From positions 1 through 23,028 of the IMG/VR virus record IMGVR_UViG_3300022934_000198: a DNA stretch of 23,028 bases; one strand, written 5' to 3'. Under the pieces are notes generated by a model. It was not told where the DNA came from. It did not search any database and worked only from the letters and a program-made list of their open reading frames with translations. Positions 14,526 to 22,314 of this stretch are shown here, piece after piece (the first letter of the stretch is position 1; each line of letters begins with the position of its first letter). Origin of the DNA: a virus. Position numbers and translations under genes: made by a program.

Positions 14526-16724
14526 ATGGCTTTTACAGAGCTGAGATTTAAACCTGGGATCAATAAGGAAATAACTCCGTATTCTGAAGAAAACGGATGG
14601 ATTGACTGTGACAAAGTTAGGTTTCGTTTTGGCTATCCAGAAAAGTTAAATGGTTGGGAAAAGAATAGTACTAACTCATTTCTTGGGAGCTGCCGTGGTC
14701 TTCATGAGTGGGTCGCTCTTAGTGGTGAAAAGTTTCTAGGTGTTGGCACACAGCTAAAATACTACATAAAGCAAGGTACTGATTACAACGATATTACACC
14801 TATAAGGCTTACTACTGGCGCTGGTGATGTCACCTTTGCGGCGACTAATGGCTCTTCTACTATCACAGTCACAGATATAAACCACGGTGCCGTTGAAAAT
14901 GATTTTGTTACGTTTAGTGGGGCAGCTACTCTAGGCGGTAACATTACGGCAGATATTCTCAACCAAGAGTATCAGGTTGTAAGTATCGTTGACGGTAACA
15001 CATATACAATCCAAGCCAGAACTGTAAGTACAATATCTAGTATAACAGAAGACGGAGCGCTGAACCCCACGCTAGTCACGGCAAATTCTAGTGATACAGG
15101 AAATGGCGGTGCATCTGTAGTTGGCGCGTACCAAATAGGCACAGGTCTTAACTCTGCAGTTTCAGGTACTGGTTGGGGCGCAGGTTTGTTTGGGGGTATT
15201 AACAACGGCGCACTACAGACAACCCTTAATGAGGGCGGGACACTCAGTGACAGCGATACTACAATTACTGTTACGTCTGCCACGGGGATTGTAGCAAGCG
15301 ATGTAATTTTAATCGGTGGTACTGAGCTTGTTTTGGTTGGTGGGGTTAGCTCAAATGATCTTACTGGATGTACTCGTGGTCACAATGGCACAACCGCTTC
15401 ATCTCACGCAGATGGTTCTGTAGTTCGCCTAACAGAAGGCAATGCCGATAGCGCAGACGATTTTAATGGGTGGGGCGAGGGCGTTGCCACAGGCACTCAA
15501 ACAGCCACAACAGGTCTAAGAATATGGTCACATGACAACTTCGGGGAAGACTTGATCTTCAACGAACGTAACGGTCAGGTGTTCTACTGGGATAAAACAA
15601 ATGGCGTAGAAACTCGTGGTGTAGAGCTTTCTACACTTACAGGAACGCCACGATCTGTCCCACAGAAATGCGCTCAAATATTGCTTTCAGATAGAGACAG
15701 GCACGTAATTGCTTTTGGCTCTGATGGGCTAGGTGCTTCATCTGATACGCAGGGCGATGGTACACAAGACCCCATGTTGATTAGATTCTCTAGTCAAGAA
15801 GACCCAATAGATTGGTATCCAACAGATACAAACACCGCTGGTGACTTGAGGATCGATACAGGCTCAAGGATTGTTCAGGCTGTCGAGACACGTCAGCAAA
15901 TCGCTGTATTTACCGATACCGCTGTGTATGCCATGCAGTTTATTGGTCCGCCTTTTACCTTTGGTATAAATTTGGTTTCGTCAAACATAGCTATCGCGAG
16001 TCCAAAAGCAGCCGTTGCGGTAAACGATATTGTTTATTGGATGGGCAATGCAGAATTCTACAGCTATGCGGGTGCGGTCCAAAGAATACCATGCACCGTT
16101 CGTGATTACGTCTTTGATGACTTCAACACTAGTCAGCTAGAAAAGGTTGTAGCGGGTTCAAACGTATCGTTTGCAGAGGTGTGGTGGTTCTATCCATCTG
16201 CGGATTCAGAAGAAAACGATAGGTATGTTGTCTACAACTACCAAGAAAACATTTGGTATATCGGCACACTAGCAAGAACAGCTTGGCTAGATCGTGGCAT
16301 CAGCAGCTTGCCAGTTGCTACAAGCAATGATGGATATCTATACAACCATGAGACAGGCGCAAAAGCTGACGGTCAAGCAATGACTGCTTACATAGAATCT
16401 GGTGATATGGGTATTTCTGACGGCAACAACTTTAGCTTTATAAGCCGTGTCATACCTGACTTAAACTTTAGAGAAACTAACGTAAACGACACCACGGTAA
16501 ACTTTGTATTGAATGCAAAAAATGCCCCAGGTCAGGTCAATCAACAGACTGACACAAACACAGTTACAAAGACATCTAATGTTCCAGTTGATCAATATAC
16601 CAATCAGTACCAGACTAGGTTGAGAGGTAGGAGTTTTACCTTCAAGGTAGAATCAACCGATGCAAATGTGTTATGGAGACTTGGAATACCAAGGATAGAC
16701 ATAAGACAGGACGGTAGACGATGA
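14526..16724 (+). CDS. Tail nozzle / tail tubular protein B-like
   Basis: A 732-residue protein starting at ATG 14526, 9 bases after the fibre gene. ELRFKPGINKEITPYSEENG and WIDCDKVRFRFGYPEKLNGW open the protein; later come GLRIWSHDNFGEDLIFNERN, AQILLSDRDRHVIAFGSDG, IDTGSRIVQAVETRQQIAVF and YRVVYNYQ-like segments. This is the pattern of podovirus nozzle proteins (T7 gp12-type, beta-propeller based) that form the distal tail tube. An inserted region (about residues 235-300, including ILIGGTELVLVGG and TGCTRGHNGTTAS) is a small domain often grafted into phage tail proteins. It couples by ATGA to the next gene. Confidence 0.78.
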   Translation: MAFTELRFKPGINKEITPYSEENGWIDCDKVRFRFGYPEKLNGWEKNSTNSFLGSCRGLHEWVALSGEKFLGVGTQLKYYIKQGTDYNDITPIRLTTGAGDVTFAATNGSSTITVTDINHGAVENDFVTFSGAATLGGNITADILNQEYQVVSIVDGNTYTIQARTVSTISSITEDGALNPTLVTANSSDTGNGGASVVGAYQIGTGLNSAVSGTGWGAGLFGGINNGALQTTLNEGGTLSDSDTTITVTSATGIVASDVILIGGTELVLVGGVSSNDLTGCTRGHNGTTASSHADGSVVRLTEGNADSADDFNGWGEGVATGTQTATTGLRIWSHDNFGEDLIFNERNGQVFYWDKTNGVETRGVELSTLTGTPRSVPQKCAQILLSDRDRHVIAFGSDGLGASSDTQGDGTQDPMLIRFSSQEDPIDWYPTDTNTAGDLRIDTGSRIVQAVETRQQIAVFTDTAVYAMQFIGPPFTFGINLVSSNIAIASPKAAVAVNDIVYWMGNAEFYSYAGAVQRIPCTVRDYVFDDFNTSQLEKVVAGSNVSFAEVWWFYPSADSEENDRYVVYNYQENIWYIGTLARTAWLDRGISSLPVATSNDGYLYNHETGAKADGQAMTAYIESGDMGISDGNNFSFISRVIPDLNFRETNVNDTTVNFVLNAKNAPGQVNQQTDTNTVTKTSNVPVDQYTNQYQTRLRGRSFTFKVESTDANVLWRLGIPRIDIRQDGRR

Positions 16725-17119
16725 GTATAGCACCAGTACCATATTTCCCTGTGCCACCTGTACAGTATTCGCCACAGTATATGGCAGAGGTCACGAGGGC
16801 GTTCGCCACCTTTGCGCTGCAGATGACAAACTCTGCTATAGCAAAGCCCGTCCTTATAGAGATTCCAACGTCTGCTCAGTCTGGTGACGAGGTGGGGACT
16901 GTTTACGAGACTGAAGGCGTACTGAGAATAAAATCCGCTACGTCCGCTGACAATACTGTCGGCATACCATTACCAAGTTATACGGTGGCTACGCTGCCAA
17001 CTGTAGAGACAGGCACACTAATATACGTTTCTGATGGGGCTGCTGGCAGTCCTGTTGTTGCGTTTGGTGACGGGTCCAACTGGCTGCGTGTCGATACTAG
17101 AGCTGCCGTTTCTACTTAG
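16721..17119 (+). CDS. Small tail-associated protein with YVSDGAAG module
   Basis: A 132-residue protein beginning in an ATGA overlap with the nozzle gene. The N-terminus is Pro/Tyr-rich (APVPYFPVPPVQYSPQYM), followed by a helix and a beta stretch. The C-terminal half (PLPSYTVATLPTVETGTLIY, then VSDGAAGSPVVAFGDGSNWL) is paralogous to the small protein at 303-527. Fusion of the module to a different N-terminus suggests a general carbohydrate- or particle-binding beta domain, or an assembly tag used at two places in the virion. Exact function unknown. Confidence 0.6.
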   Translation: MSIAPVPYFPVPPVQYSPQYMAEVTRAFATFALQMTNSAIAKPVLIEIPTSAQSGDEVGTVYETEGVLRIKSATSADNTVGIPLPSYTVATLPTVETGTLIYVSDGAAGSPVVAFGDGSNWLRVDTRAAVST

Positions 17120-17128
17120 GAGATCACT

Positions 17129-17344
17129 ATGGCACACACGATTATAGACAACTACAAAGTTTTCCCCAGACTGATGATGTTGGTTGTAACTATACTGACC
17201 TATCAAAGCGTTCATTGGTATATGAGTCTGCCCAATCCCAGCCTTGAGCAGAGCGGCTTAGTTTCGATTTGCATGGGCGCACTCACTGGCTGTTTCGCCG
17301 TTTGGATGAACAAGGAAGCCAAGACCGATAGAGGAGAAGGCTGA
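17129..17344 (+). CDS. Two-TM small membrane protein, candidate holin
   Basis: A 71-residue protein with AGGAG before ATG 17129. Two hydrophobic stretches (about residues 13-33, RLMMLVVTILTYQSVHWYM, and 43-60, LVSICMGALTGCFAVWM) and a charged C-terminus (NKEAKTDRGEG) match the class II holin layout. Similar short proteins occur beside lysis genes in marine phages. It opens the lysis region that ends with the M15 endolysin. A non-holin membrane role cannot be excluded, especially since a second holin-like gene lies at 18180. Its stop shares a base with the next ATG (TGATG). Confidence 0.55.
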   Translation: MAHTIIDNYKVFPRLMMLVVTILTYQSVHWYMSLPNPSLEQSGLVSICMGALTGCFAVWMNKEAKTDRGEG

Positions 17345-18183
17345 TGGCTGTGTTTAGAGATGGTGTGCGTGTAGATGGTGGGCCTTCTGATAGGCATTTT
17401 GAGATACTCGCATCGCATGGAAAATATGATGCTATTCCTCAAAATAAAATGCAGAAAGCTATGTCAGATGCGGCAGCAACAAAAGCGCAGCAACAAGCCA
17501 AGCTAAGTAATTTTTTTGGTGGCATCTTTGGTGGATCATCTAACAAACAATCTCAACCTAGTTCTCCTTCTAGTGGTTACAAAAGTATTGGGGATAGATT
17601 TGATGGTGGCGGGCAGCGTATGGCGGGCGCTCGATTCGCTAGAGGGGATGTCTCCATGTTTGATAAGGATGGGGACGGGTATATCTCTGAGTTAGAATTT
17701 CAGAGTGCAGAAACAGAGTTCCCAGATATATATCAAAAACAAGTTATGGGTGGCATACCATCTTTATCCAATAGGATCGGTGCTAGACCACGTGGTTCTT
17801 ACGAACAAGAACGTAACCTTGGGCAAGACGGAACCAACATTGGCACATCTGGTATTGCAGATTACGTTGCAGGCGGCGGCATGTTTGGTCCTATGCTTTT
17901 TGGTGGGCCTACCAGAATGCAGCGAGCAATGCCTAACATGGATCAAGGTAAGCAGTTTACTTATCAAAGTTTAATAGGCTCTGGGATGTCGCACGAGCAA
18001 GCTATGGAGTTCTTGGGTATGCCAATGCCATCGTCGAATAGGCCATATTCTCCAAGACCCGTTCTTAGACCGTCTGGACCACCGCAAATTCCTGCAACCC
18101 CACGTCCATTTAATATGGGTGGGCTGTTAGCACTACGTGACTACAACATGGGTATGCAAATGGGTATGGGGCAGTCGGTATGA
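17344..18183 (+). CDS. Virion or lysis-region protein with EF-hand calcium loop
   Basis: A 279-residue Gly/Met/Pro-rich protein starting in a TGATG overlap. Residues 107-118, DKDGDGYISELE, are a canonical 12-residue EF-hand loop (Asp at 1, 3, 5, Gly 6, Ile 8, Glu 12), preceded by Phe and followed by Phe. The N-terminus (FRDGVRVDGGPSDRHFEILA) and the flexible remainder, with repeated GMPMP/MGMQMG near the end, are not recognised. Single EF-hands in phage virion proteins often stabilise structure in calcium-rich seawater. It may be an internal or tail protein placed among lysis genes. Confidence 0.6.
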   Translation: MAVFRDGVRVDGGPSDRHFEILASHGKYDAIPQNKMQKAMSDAAATKAQQQAKLSNFFGGIFGGSSNKQSQPSSPSSGYKSIGDRFDGGGQRMAGARFARGDVSMFDKDGDGYISELEFQSAETEFPDIYQKQVMGGIPSLSNRIGARPRGSYEQERNLGQDGTNIGTSGIADYVAGGGMFGPMLFGGPTRMQRAMPNMDQGKQFTYQSLIGSGMSHEQAMEFLGMPMPSSNRPYSPRPVLRPSGPPQIPATPRPFNMGGLLALRDYNMGMQMGMGQSV

Positions 18184-18569
18184 TACAGGCACTGATAGGT
18201 CCAATAACTGAACTGGCAGGTGGTTGGCTCAAAGGTAAGGCCGACAAGCAAGCAGCCGATGCCAAGCTGAAGCTAACTGAGGCAGAAGCGAAAGCAAAAA
18301 TTCTCTTGTCAAAAGAGACAAGTATTGCGGACTGGGAACGGATCATGGCTGAAGGCTCGAAGTCGAGCTGGAAGGACGAATGGTTTGTAATTGTCCTATC
18401 AATTCCACTTGTGCTTGCATTCATCCCAGGAACTGAAGGCTGGGTAGAGCATGGTTTTGCACAACTTTCCAAGGCACCAGACTGGTACTTTTACAGCTTG
18501 GGCATTGCAATATCAGCCAGCTTTGGTGTGCGCGGTGCATCTGCATTCTTCAAGAGGGGGAGCAAATGA
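18180..18569 (+). CDS. Holin, gene-transfer-agent 3TM type
   Basis: A 129-residue protein starting in an ATGA overlap. An amphipathic N-terminus is followed by a charged helix (DAKLKLTEAEAKAKILLSKE). Then KDEWFVIVLSIPLVLAFIPG and PDWYFYSLGIAISASFGVRG match the GTA_holin_3TM family, common in alphaproteobacterial phages and gene transfer agents. It would form the membrane lesion that lets the endolysin at 18814 reach the cell wall. The GTA relation supports an alphaproteobacterial host. Two clear hydrophobic spans are visible; the N-terminal segment could be the third. Confidence 0.72.
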   Translation: MIQALIGPITELAGGWLKGKADKQAADAKLKLTEAEAKAKILLSKETSIADWERIMAEGSKSSWKDEWFVIVLSIPLVLAFIPGTEGWVEHGFAQLSKAPDWYFYSLGIAISASFGVRGASAFFKRGSK

Positions 18570-18817
18570 CATCCCACCAGAAGTTAGCAAACTGGGTAGA
18601 CAGCGTAGTTACTCGTAACGATAACCTTGTTAAGGTAGCAAGTGGAAACCACTGTCTTGCGAGAGAAGGTGGCTGGAATAGGAGCTTGGCGTTGTCTGAA
18701 TTATTCAAGTCTCTCTACGATAAGAAAACAGTTGATGCCATACTTGTATTATTGCAGCCAGATATGAAAACAAGCGCAATGACTGGATTTGAAATCCTAG
18801 AGGGGGATATGAAATGA
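18566..18817 (+). CDS. Small hypothetical protein in the lysis operon
   Basis: An 83-residue protein with ATGA overlaps at both ends (18566 and 18814), tightly coupled to holin and endolysin. It has WVDSVVTRNDNLVKVASGNH and WNRSLALSELFKSLYDKKTV, and looks mostly helical and soluble. There is no signal peptide, lipobox or membrane span, so it does not look like a spanin. The strict coupling suggests a role in lysis timing or a holin/endolysin accessory, but no family is recognised. Confidence 0.5.
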   Translation: MTSHQKLANWVDSVVTRNDNLVKVASGNHCLAREGGWNRSLALSELFKSLYDKKTVDAILVLLQPDMKTSAMTGFEILEGDMK

Positions 18818-19287
18818 GTTTTAAATTAAGCAGACGTAGCCTAGACCGCCTTGAGGGTATCGACGATAGACTACAAGAAGTTGTCAAGATGGCTATTACG
18901 CTCACGAAGACCGACTTCGGAGTGGTGCAAGGGATGAGAACCATCGAACAGCAGAAGGAGTTGGTCGCCAAAGGTGCCAGCAAAACAATGAAGTCGAAGC
19001 ACCTTGAGGGTAAAGCTTTTGACATTATGGCCTTTGTAAATGGTCGCGCAAGCTGGGAATTGAATTTGTACGATGACCTAGCCGATGCAATCAAAGAGGC
19101 AGCTACCGTACTTGGTGTACCAATTTGTTGGGGTGCAGCATGGGGAACTGCTGATATGCCATACCCTATGGACATCCGTAAGTGGGATGGGACTATGGAA
19201 GAAGCCATGAATGCCTACATTGACTTGCGTCGATCTCAGGGGCGTAGGCCGTTTATCGACGGACCACACTTTGAATTGATAGGTTAG
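18814..19287 (+). CDS. Endolysin, peptidase M15 (VanY-like) family
   Basis: A 157-residue protein starting in an ATGA overlap. SKHLEGKAFDIMAF carries zinc ligands H63 and D70 of the SxHxxGxAxD motif, and GPHFELIG supplies the C-terminal ligand H152. QGMRTIEQQKELVAKGAS is the usual M15 N-terminal motif. The family includes L-alanyl-D-glutamate peptidases such as phage T5 endolysin, which cleave peptidoglycan stem peptides. Full length for a single-domain endolysin, with no signal peptide, so release through the adjacent holin is expected. A possible promoter and an inverted motif copy lie directly after it. Confidence 0.88.
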   Translation: MSFKLSRRSLDRLEGIDDRLQEVVKMAITLTKTDFGVVQGMRTIEQQKELVAKGASKTMKSKHLEGKAFDIMAFVNGRASWELNLYDDLADAIKEAATVLGVPICWGAAWGTADMPYPMDIRKWDGTMEEAMNAYIDLRRSQGRRPFIDGPHFELIG

Positions 19288-19319
19288 TCGAATGATGGTA
19301 AAGTGCAATTGAACTAATT
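19276..19319 (+). promoter_or_regulatory. Possible promoter plus inverted copy of the 20-bp motif
   Basis: TTGATA (19276-19281) and TAAAGT (19299-19304) are separated by 17 bases, a moderate sigma70 match. Bases 19300-19319 (aaagtgcaattgaactaatt) are, read on the minus strand, an 18/20 match to the motif at 139-158 and 13200-13219. The pair of elements sits between the endolysin stop and the GAGAGG ribosome binding site of the gene at 19331, mirroring the arrangement at 13159-13219. Confidence 0.42.
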
Positions 19320-19330
19320 GAGAGGTCTCA

Positions 19331-20398
19331 ATGTTACCGTTTCTTTTTAGCTTAGGACTACCCGCTCTCGCTAGTACTGGTGCGCTTGGTGCGACTTTAG
19401 GCGGAATGTCTGGCGCTGCCCTTGCTGGTATGGGCGCGGGGCTTGGTTCGTTTATGGAAACAGGTGATGTTGGCAAAGGTATAAAAACTGGGATGCTGTC
19501 TTTCTTGGGCGGCAAGCTTCTAGGTGGATTAGGCGGTGGTGTAGCGGGCTTAAAGGATACAGCGGCTGGTAATGCTGTACTTTCTGGCAAGGCTCAAGCG
19601 GCTATGGGTACAGAGGCTTTTGGTAAAGCAATTGCTAATCAAGGTATAAAGGCTCCATTCTCTGGTATTATTGGAGACAATGCGGCTTCAGCAATCTTGC
19701 AACCTGGTATCATGACCGCAGCGGGTATAGGTTCCGTTGCAAATGCTGCTCAGAAAGAGCCAGAAAAAAGAGAAGATGGTGAAAGATTTGAGCCACCTCT
19801 TCCATCGGCTTTAAAGAAACAAGTATCCATTGGTGACCCTCTCACAGGCTCTGGTGAGCAAACTTACTTTGACTACACATATACTCCAGACCCCACACTT
19901 GAATACCCATACGTTGACTACGGCACTTTGCAGGAAAGAAATAGACAAAGTGCGGGGGTAATGGGTTTGGCTGAAGGTGGTGAAGTAGAACCTATAAATG
20001 AGAAAGACATCATTCTCGAATCCATCATGGCTATCAAAGGCATGAAGAGCGAAGCAGAGGCTCAGGAAGTTTTAGGTGTATTCCTAGCAAAATATGGTGA
20101 AGAAGCTCTTCGTGATCTAGTAAGCTCTGTTCAGTCTGGTGAGTATGACGATACTGTTGCACGTTTTGCAGAGGGCGAAAAAGGTATGGTTCGTGGTCCT
20201 GGGGATGGTTCTGGAAGTGATGACAAAGTTCCTGCAACTTTAGACAATCAGCAGGATGTTCTGTTGACCGAAGGCGAATTTGTTATTCGCAAACCAACTA
20301 CTGATGCGCTTACTAAAGCGTATGGTGGTGGCTTTTTAGATAAGATCAACGAAGCTGAAGGAGACGCACCAGAGGTGCTGAGAAAAATGGTGGGGTAA
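19331..20398 (+). CDS. Internal virion protein-like
   Basis: A 355-residue protein with GAGAGG before ATG 19331. The first 100 or so residues are Gly/Ala-rich and membrane-active looking (MLPFLFSLGLPALASTGALG, then MSGAALAGMGAGLGSFMETG). The C-terminus, KGMVRGPGDGSGSDDKVPAT then QDVLLTEGEFVIRKPTTDAL, is a signature of marine podovirus internal virion proteins. Such proteins are thought to be ejected with the DNA and may form a conduit across the envelope. It is the first of a block of three large internal or core-type genes. Its TAA is immediately followed in the same frame by the TTG start of the next gene. Confidence 0.62.
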   Translation: MLPFLFSLGLPALASTGALGATLGGMSGAALAGMGAGLGSFMETGDVGKGIKTGMLSFLGGKLLGGLGGGVAGLKDTAAGNAVLSGKAQAAMGTEAFGKAIANQGIKAPFSGIIGDNAASAILQPGIMTAAGIGSVANAAQKEPEKREDGERFEPPLPSALKKQVSIGDPLTGSGEQTYFDYTYTPDPTLEYPYVDYGTLQERNRQSAGVMGLAEGGEVEPINEKDIILESIMAIKGMKSEAEAQEVLGVFLAKYGEEALRDLVSSVQSGEYDDTVARFAEGEKGMVRGPGDGSGSDDKVPATLDNQQDVLLTEGEFVIRKPTTDALTKAYGGGFLDKINEAEGDAPEVLRKMVG

Positions 20399-20818
20399 TT
20401 GAGAGTAAGTGCTGTTCCGAAGGAGGCGGTCAAGTACATATGGAAGGACGTTGAGAAGGTACTAAAGAAAAGTGTTGCTACGGCTGAAACAAAGATTCAG
20501 TTGATAGATGTTCTAAAAGGAATTCTGGACGACACTTATATTCTTTGGGTAGTATTTGAAGAAGACGAGGTTGTCGCAGCATTTACTACTAGAATAATTG
20601 AGTATCCGCAGCGAAGAAGTATGGCACTTGATTGGGTAGGTGGAAGTAGAATGAAAGAATGGTTGGATATCGGTATGGAAAAGGTTATCGAATTTGCCTC
20701 TCTTAATAACTGCGAACACCTAGAAGGCTATGGTCGTAAGGCTTGGGGGAGGGCTTTGAATAAATATGGGTTCTACCCAGAGTATATTGCGTTTCGCATG
20801 GAGATAGAAAATGGGTAA
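20399..20818 (+). CDS. GNAT-like phage protein, TTG start
   Basis: A 139-residue protein whose only sensible start is TTG 20399, directly abutting the upstream TAA in the same frame, with GGTGGGG just before it. There is no ATG or GTG near the N-terminus. The pattern (AVPKEAVKYIWKDVEKVLKK; LIDVLKGILDDTYILWVVFE; VVAAFTTRIIEYPQRR; MALDWVGGSRMKEWLDIGME; CEHLEGYGRKAWGRALNKYG) matches short acetyltransferase-like phage proteins found beside internal virion genes. The classical acetyl-CoA R/QxxGxG/A loop is not clear, so catalysis is uncertain. It overlaps the next gene by eight bases. Confidence 0.65.
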   Translation: MRVSAVPKEAVKYIWKDVEKVLKKSVATAETKIQLIDVLKGILDDTYILWVVFEEDEVVAAFTTRIIEYPQRRSMALDWVGGSRMKEWLDIGMEKVIEFASLNNCEHLEGYGRKAWGRALNKYGFYPEYIAFRMEIENG

Positions 20819-22313
20819 AGGCAGTTCAGCAACGCCAACACAGCAGGTAGTGCAATCAACAGGTCTGCCTGATTACGTTGATCCATACTTCAAGCGGCTC
20901 CTCAAGGGTGCTGAAGAGGCCACGATGCCCTTCGATCCAGAAACTGGAGAGTCAACTTATACCCCATATACAGGTGATAGACTTACCAGTGCTGCAGATT
21001 ATGCGGACATTACTGATGCCAGACAAGGTATTCGTGACATAGCGGGTTCTGGCCTTACTGGTATGGACGAGGCTCTTGCTGCTCAAAGGTCTGGTATAGC
21101 TGGCCTTACCAGTTTAGCAGCTGCGCCCCCTAGTTTTACCGCATCTAATTTCTCCGCAACAAGTGTTGATCCTTATTCTGGCTTTGCTGCTGGCAGTGCT
21201 GACCCATATTCTAAGTTTAAGGCAGGTACTGCAGACCCATATAGTGACTTTAGTCAGGCACAGTTTAGAAAAGCTCAGGGGACAGAGTTTGATTTTGGAC
21301 CCGCTCGTCAGTTCACAGGCCAAGAAGTCGCTGATTACATGGACCCATACATGCAGAACGTGGTTAATCTGCAGAAGCGTGAAGCAATCAAAGACTTTTC
21401 TCAACAGCAAGCTGGTAGAGATGCATCAGCAGTTCAAGCGGGTGCTTTTGGTGGTTCTCGTCAGGCCGTTGCTCAAGGCATGGCAGAGCAAAATCTACAG
21501 AATAGACTTGGTGACATTCAGCAGGTAGGTAGCCAAGCAGCATTTGATCGTGCAATGCAGATGTTTGAGTCTGACCGTGCAGCACAAATGGATGTTGAGG
21601 GTCGCCGCGCAGCAGAAGCAGCCAGAGTTCAAGGTATTGACGTTGGTGAGACAGGGCGCACTCAGTTAGGCACAGCAGCAGAAATGGCAAGAGTTCAAGG
21701 AGCAGAGGCGGCTGAACTTGCACGGACCCAAGGCATTGGTCTTGATGAGGCGGCGCGAATTCAAGGAGCAGAGGCGGCAGAGCTTGCTAGAACACAGGGC
21801 ATCGATATTGATGAGGCCGCTCGTGTACAGGCGGGTCAAGCTGCTGAGTTGGGGCGCACACAAGGTATTGATGTTGGCGAGCAAGCGCGTGTTCAGGCGG
21901 GCGATGCTGCTGAACAAGCCAGAATTCAAGCCGCTTTAGAGGCACAAAGATACGGTACTGCAGGTCTGTATGGTGACCTAATGGGTGCAGGTCGTGGCCT
22001 TGTGGGCTTGGGTGAGCTAGAGCGCGGCACTGATATACAAGGTGCGCAGCTTCTGGAAACATTGGGACGTGATATTCGTGGGGAAGATCAGGCCAGACTT
22101 GATCTTGCATATCAGGACTTCTTGCGTCAGCAAGACTACCCAATCAGTCAGTACGAAAGATACGCAGGTATTTTGAGTGGTGTACCGACTGGGTCTTTGG
22201 ATCGCACAACTATGCAGTATGCAAGCTACAATCCAATCCAACAGGCTCTTGGCGCAGGAATCTCTGCACTTGGTTTATACAGGGGACTAGGCGGAGGCTA
22301 CGGAGGCTACTAA
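20811..22313 (+). CDS. Internal virion / core protein with 11-residue coiled-coil repeats
   Basis: A 500-residue, strongly helical protein. The N-terminus (VQSTGLPDYVDPYFKRLLKG) and the segments VADYMDPYMQNVVNLQKREA and VQAGAFGGSRQAVAQGMAEQ recur in uncultured marine phage core proteins. Near residues 118-147 are three short repeats with DPYSxF. Residues 270-379 are ten perfect-length 11-residue repeats (x-A-R-x-Q-x4-E pattern), a hendecad period expected for right-handed or straight coiled coils. The Gly/Tyr-rich C-terminus (GLGGGYGGY) is disordered. It probably forms part of the internal core or ejection channel. Confidence 0.62.
   Translation: MGKGSSATPTQQVVQSTGLPDYVDPYFKRLLKGAEEATMPFDPETGESTYTPYTGDRLTSAADYADITDARQGIRDIAGSGLTGMDEALAAQRSGIAGLTSLAAAPPSFTASNFSATSVDPYSGFAAGSADPYSKFKAGTADPYSDFSQAQFRKAQGTEFDFGPARQFTGQEVADYMDPYMQNVVNLQKREAIKDFSQQQAGRDASAVQAGAFGGSRQAVAQGMAEQNLQNRLGDIQQVGSQAAFDRAMQMFESDRAAQMDVEGRRAAEAARVQGIDVGETGRTQLGTAAEMARVQGAEAAELARTQGIGLDEAARIQGAEAAELARTQGIDIDEAARVQAGQAAELGRTQGIDVGEQARVQAGDAAEQARIQAALEAQRYGTAGLYGDLMGAGRGLVGLGELERGTDIQGAQLLETLGRDIRGEDQARLDLAYQDFLRQQDYPISQYERYAGILSGVPTGSLDRTTMQYASYNPIQQALGAGISALGLYRGLGGGYGGY
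21618..21947 (+). repeat. Ten 33-bp units (11-residue hendecads)
   Basis: Units read AARVQGIDVGE, TGRTQLGTAAE, MARVQGAEAAE, LARTQGIGLDE, AARIQGAEAAE, LARTQGIDIDE, AARVQAGQAAE, LGRTQGIDVGE, QARVQAGDAAE and QARIQAALEAQ. Alternate units are more alike, giving a 66-bp super-repeat that looks like a recent duplication near 21690-21790. Confidence 0.92.
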
Positions 22314-22314
22314 T

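Noticed and set aside
19078-19590. 170-residue minus-strand open frame across the endolysin end
   Set aside because: It crosses the regulatory gap and two well-supported plus-strand genes; Pro/Ala-rich content is the mirror of Gly/Ala codons.
21163-21528. Leu-rich plus-strand open frame and the antisense frames around it
   Set aside because: Out-of-frame shadows of the helical repeat protein, with no start signals.
21618-21947. Possible iteron or origin repeats (33-bp units)
   Set aside because: The units are in frame, with codon-level variation, and encode a regular 11-residue helical repeat, so a protein-level explanation suffices.
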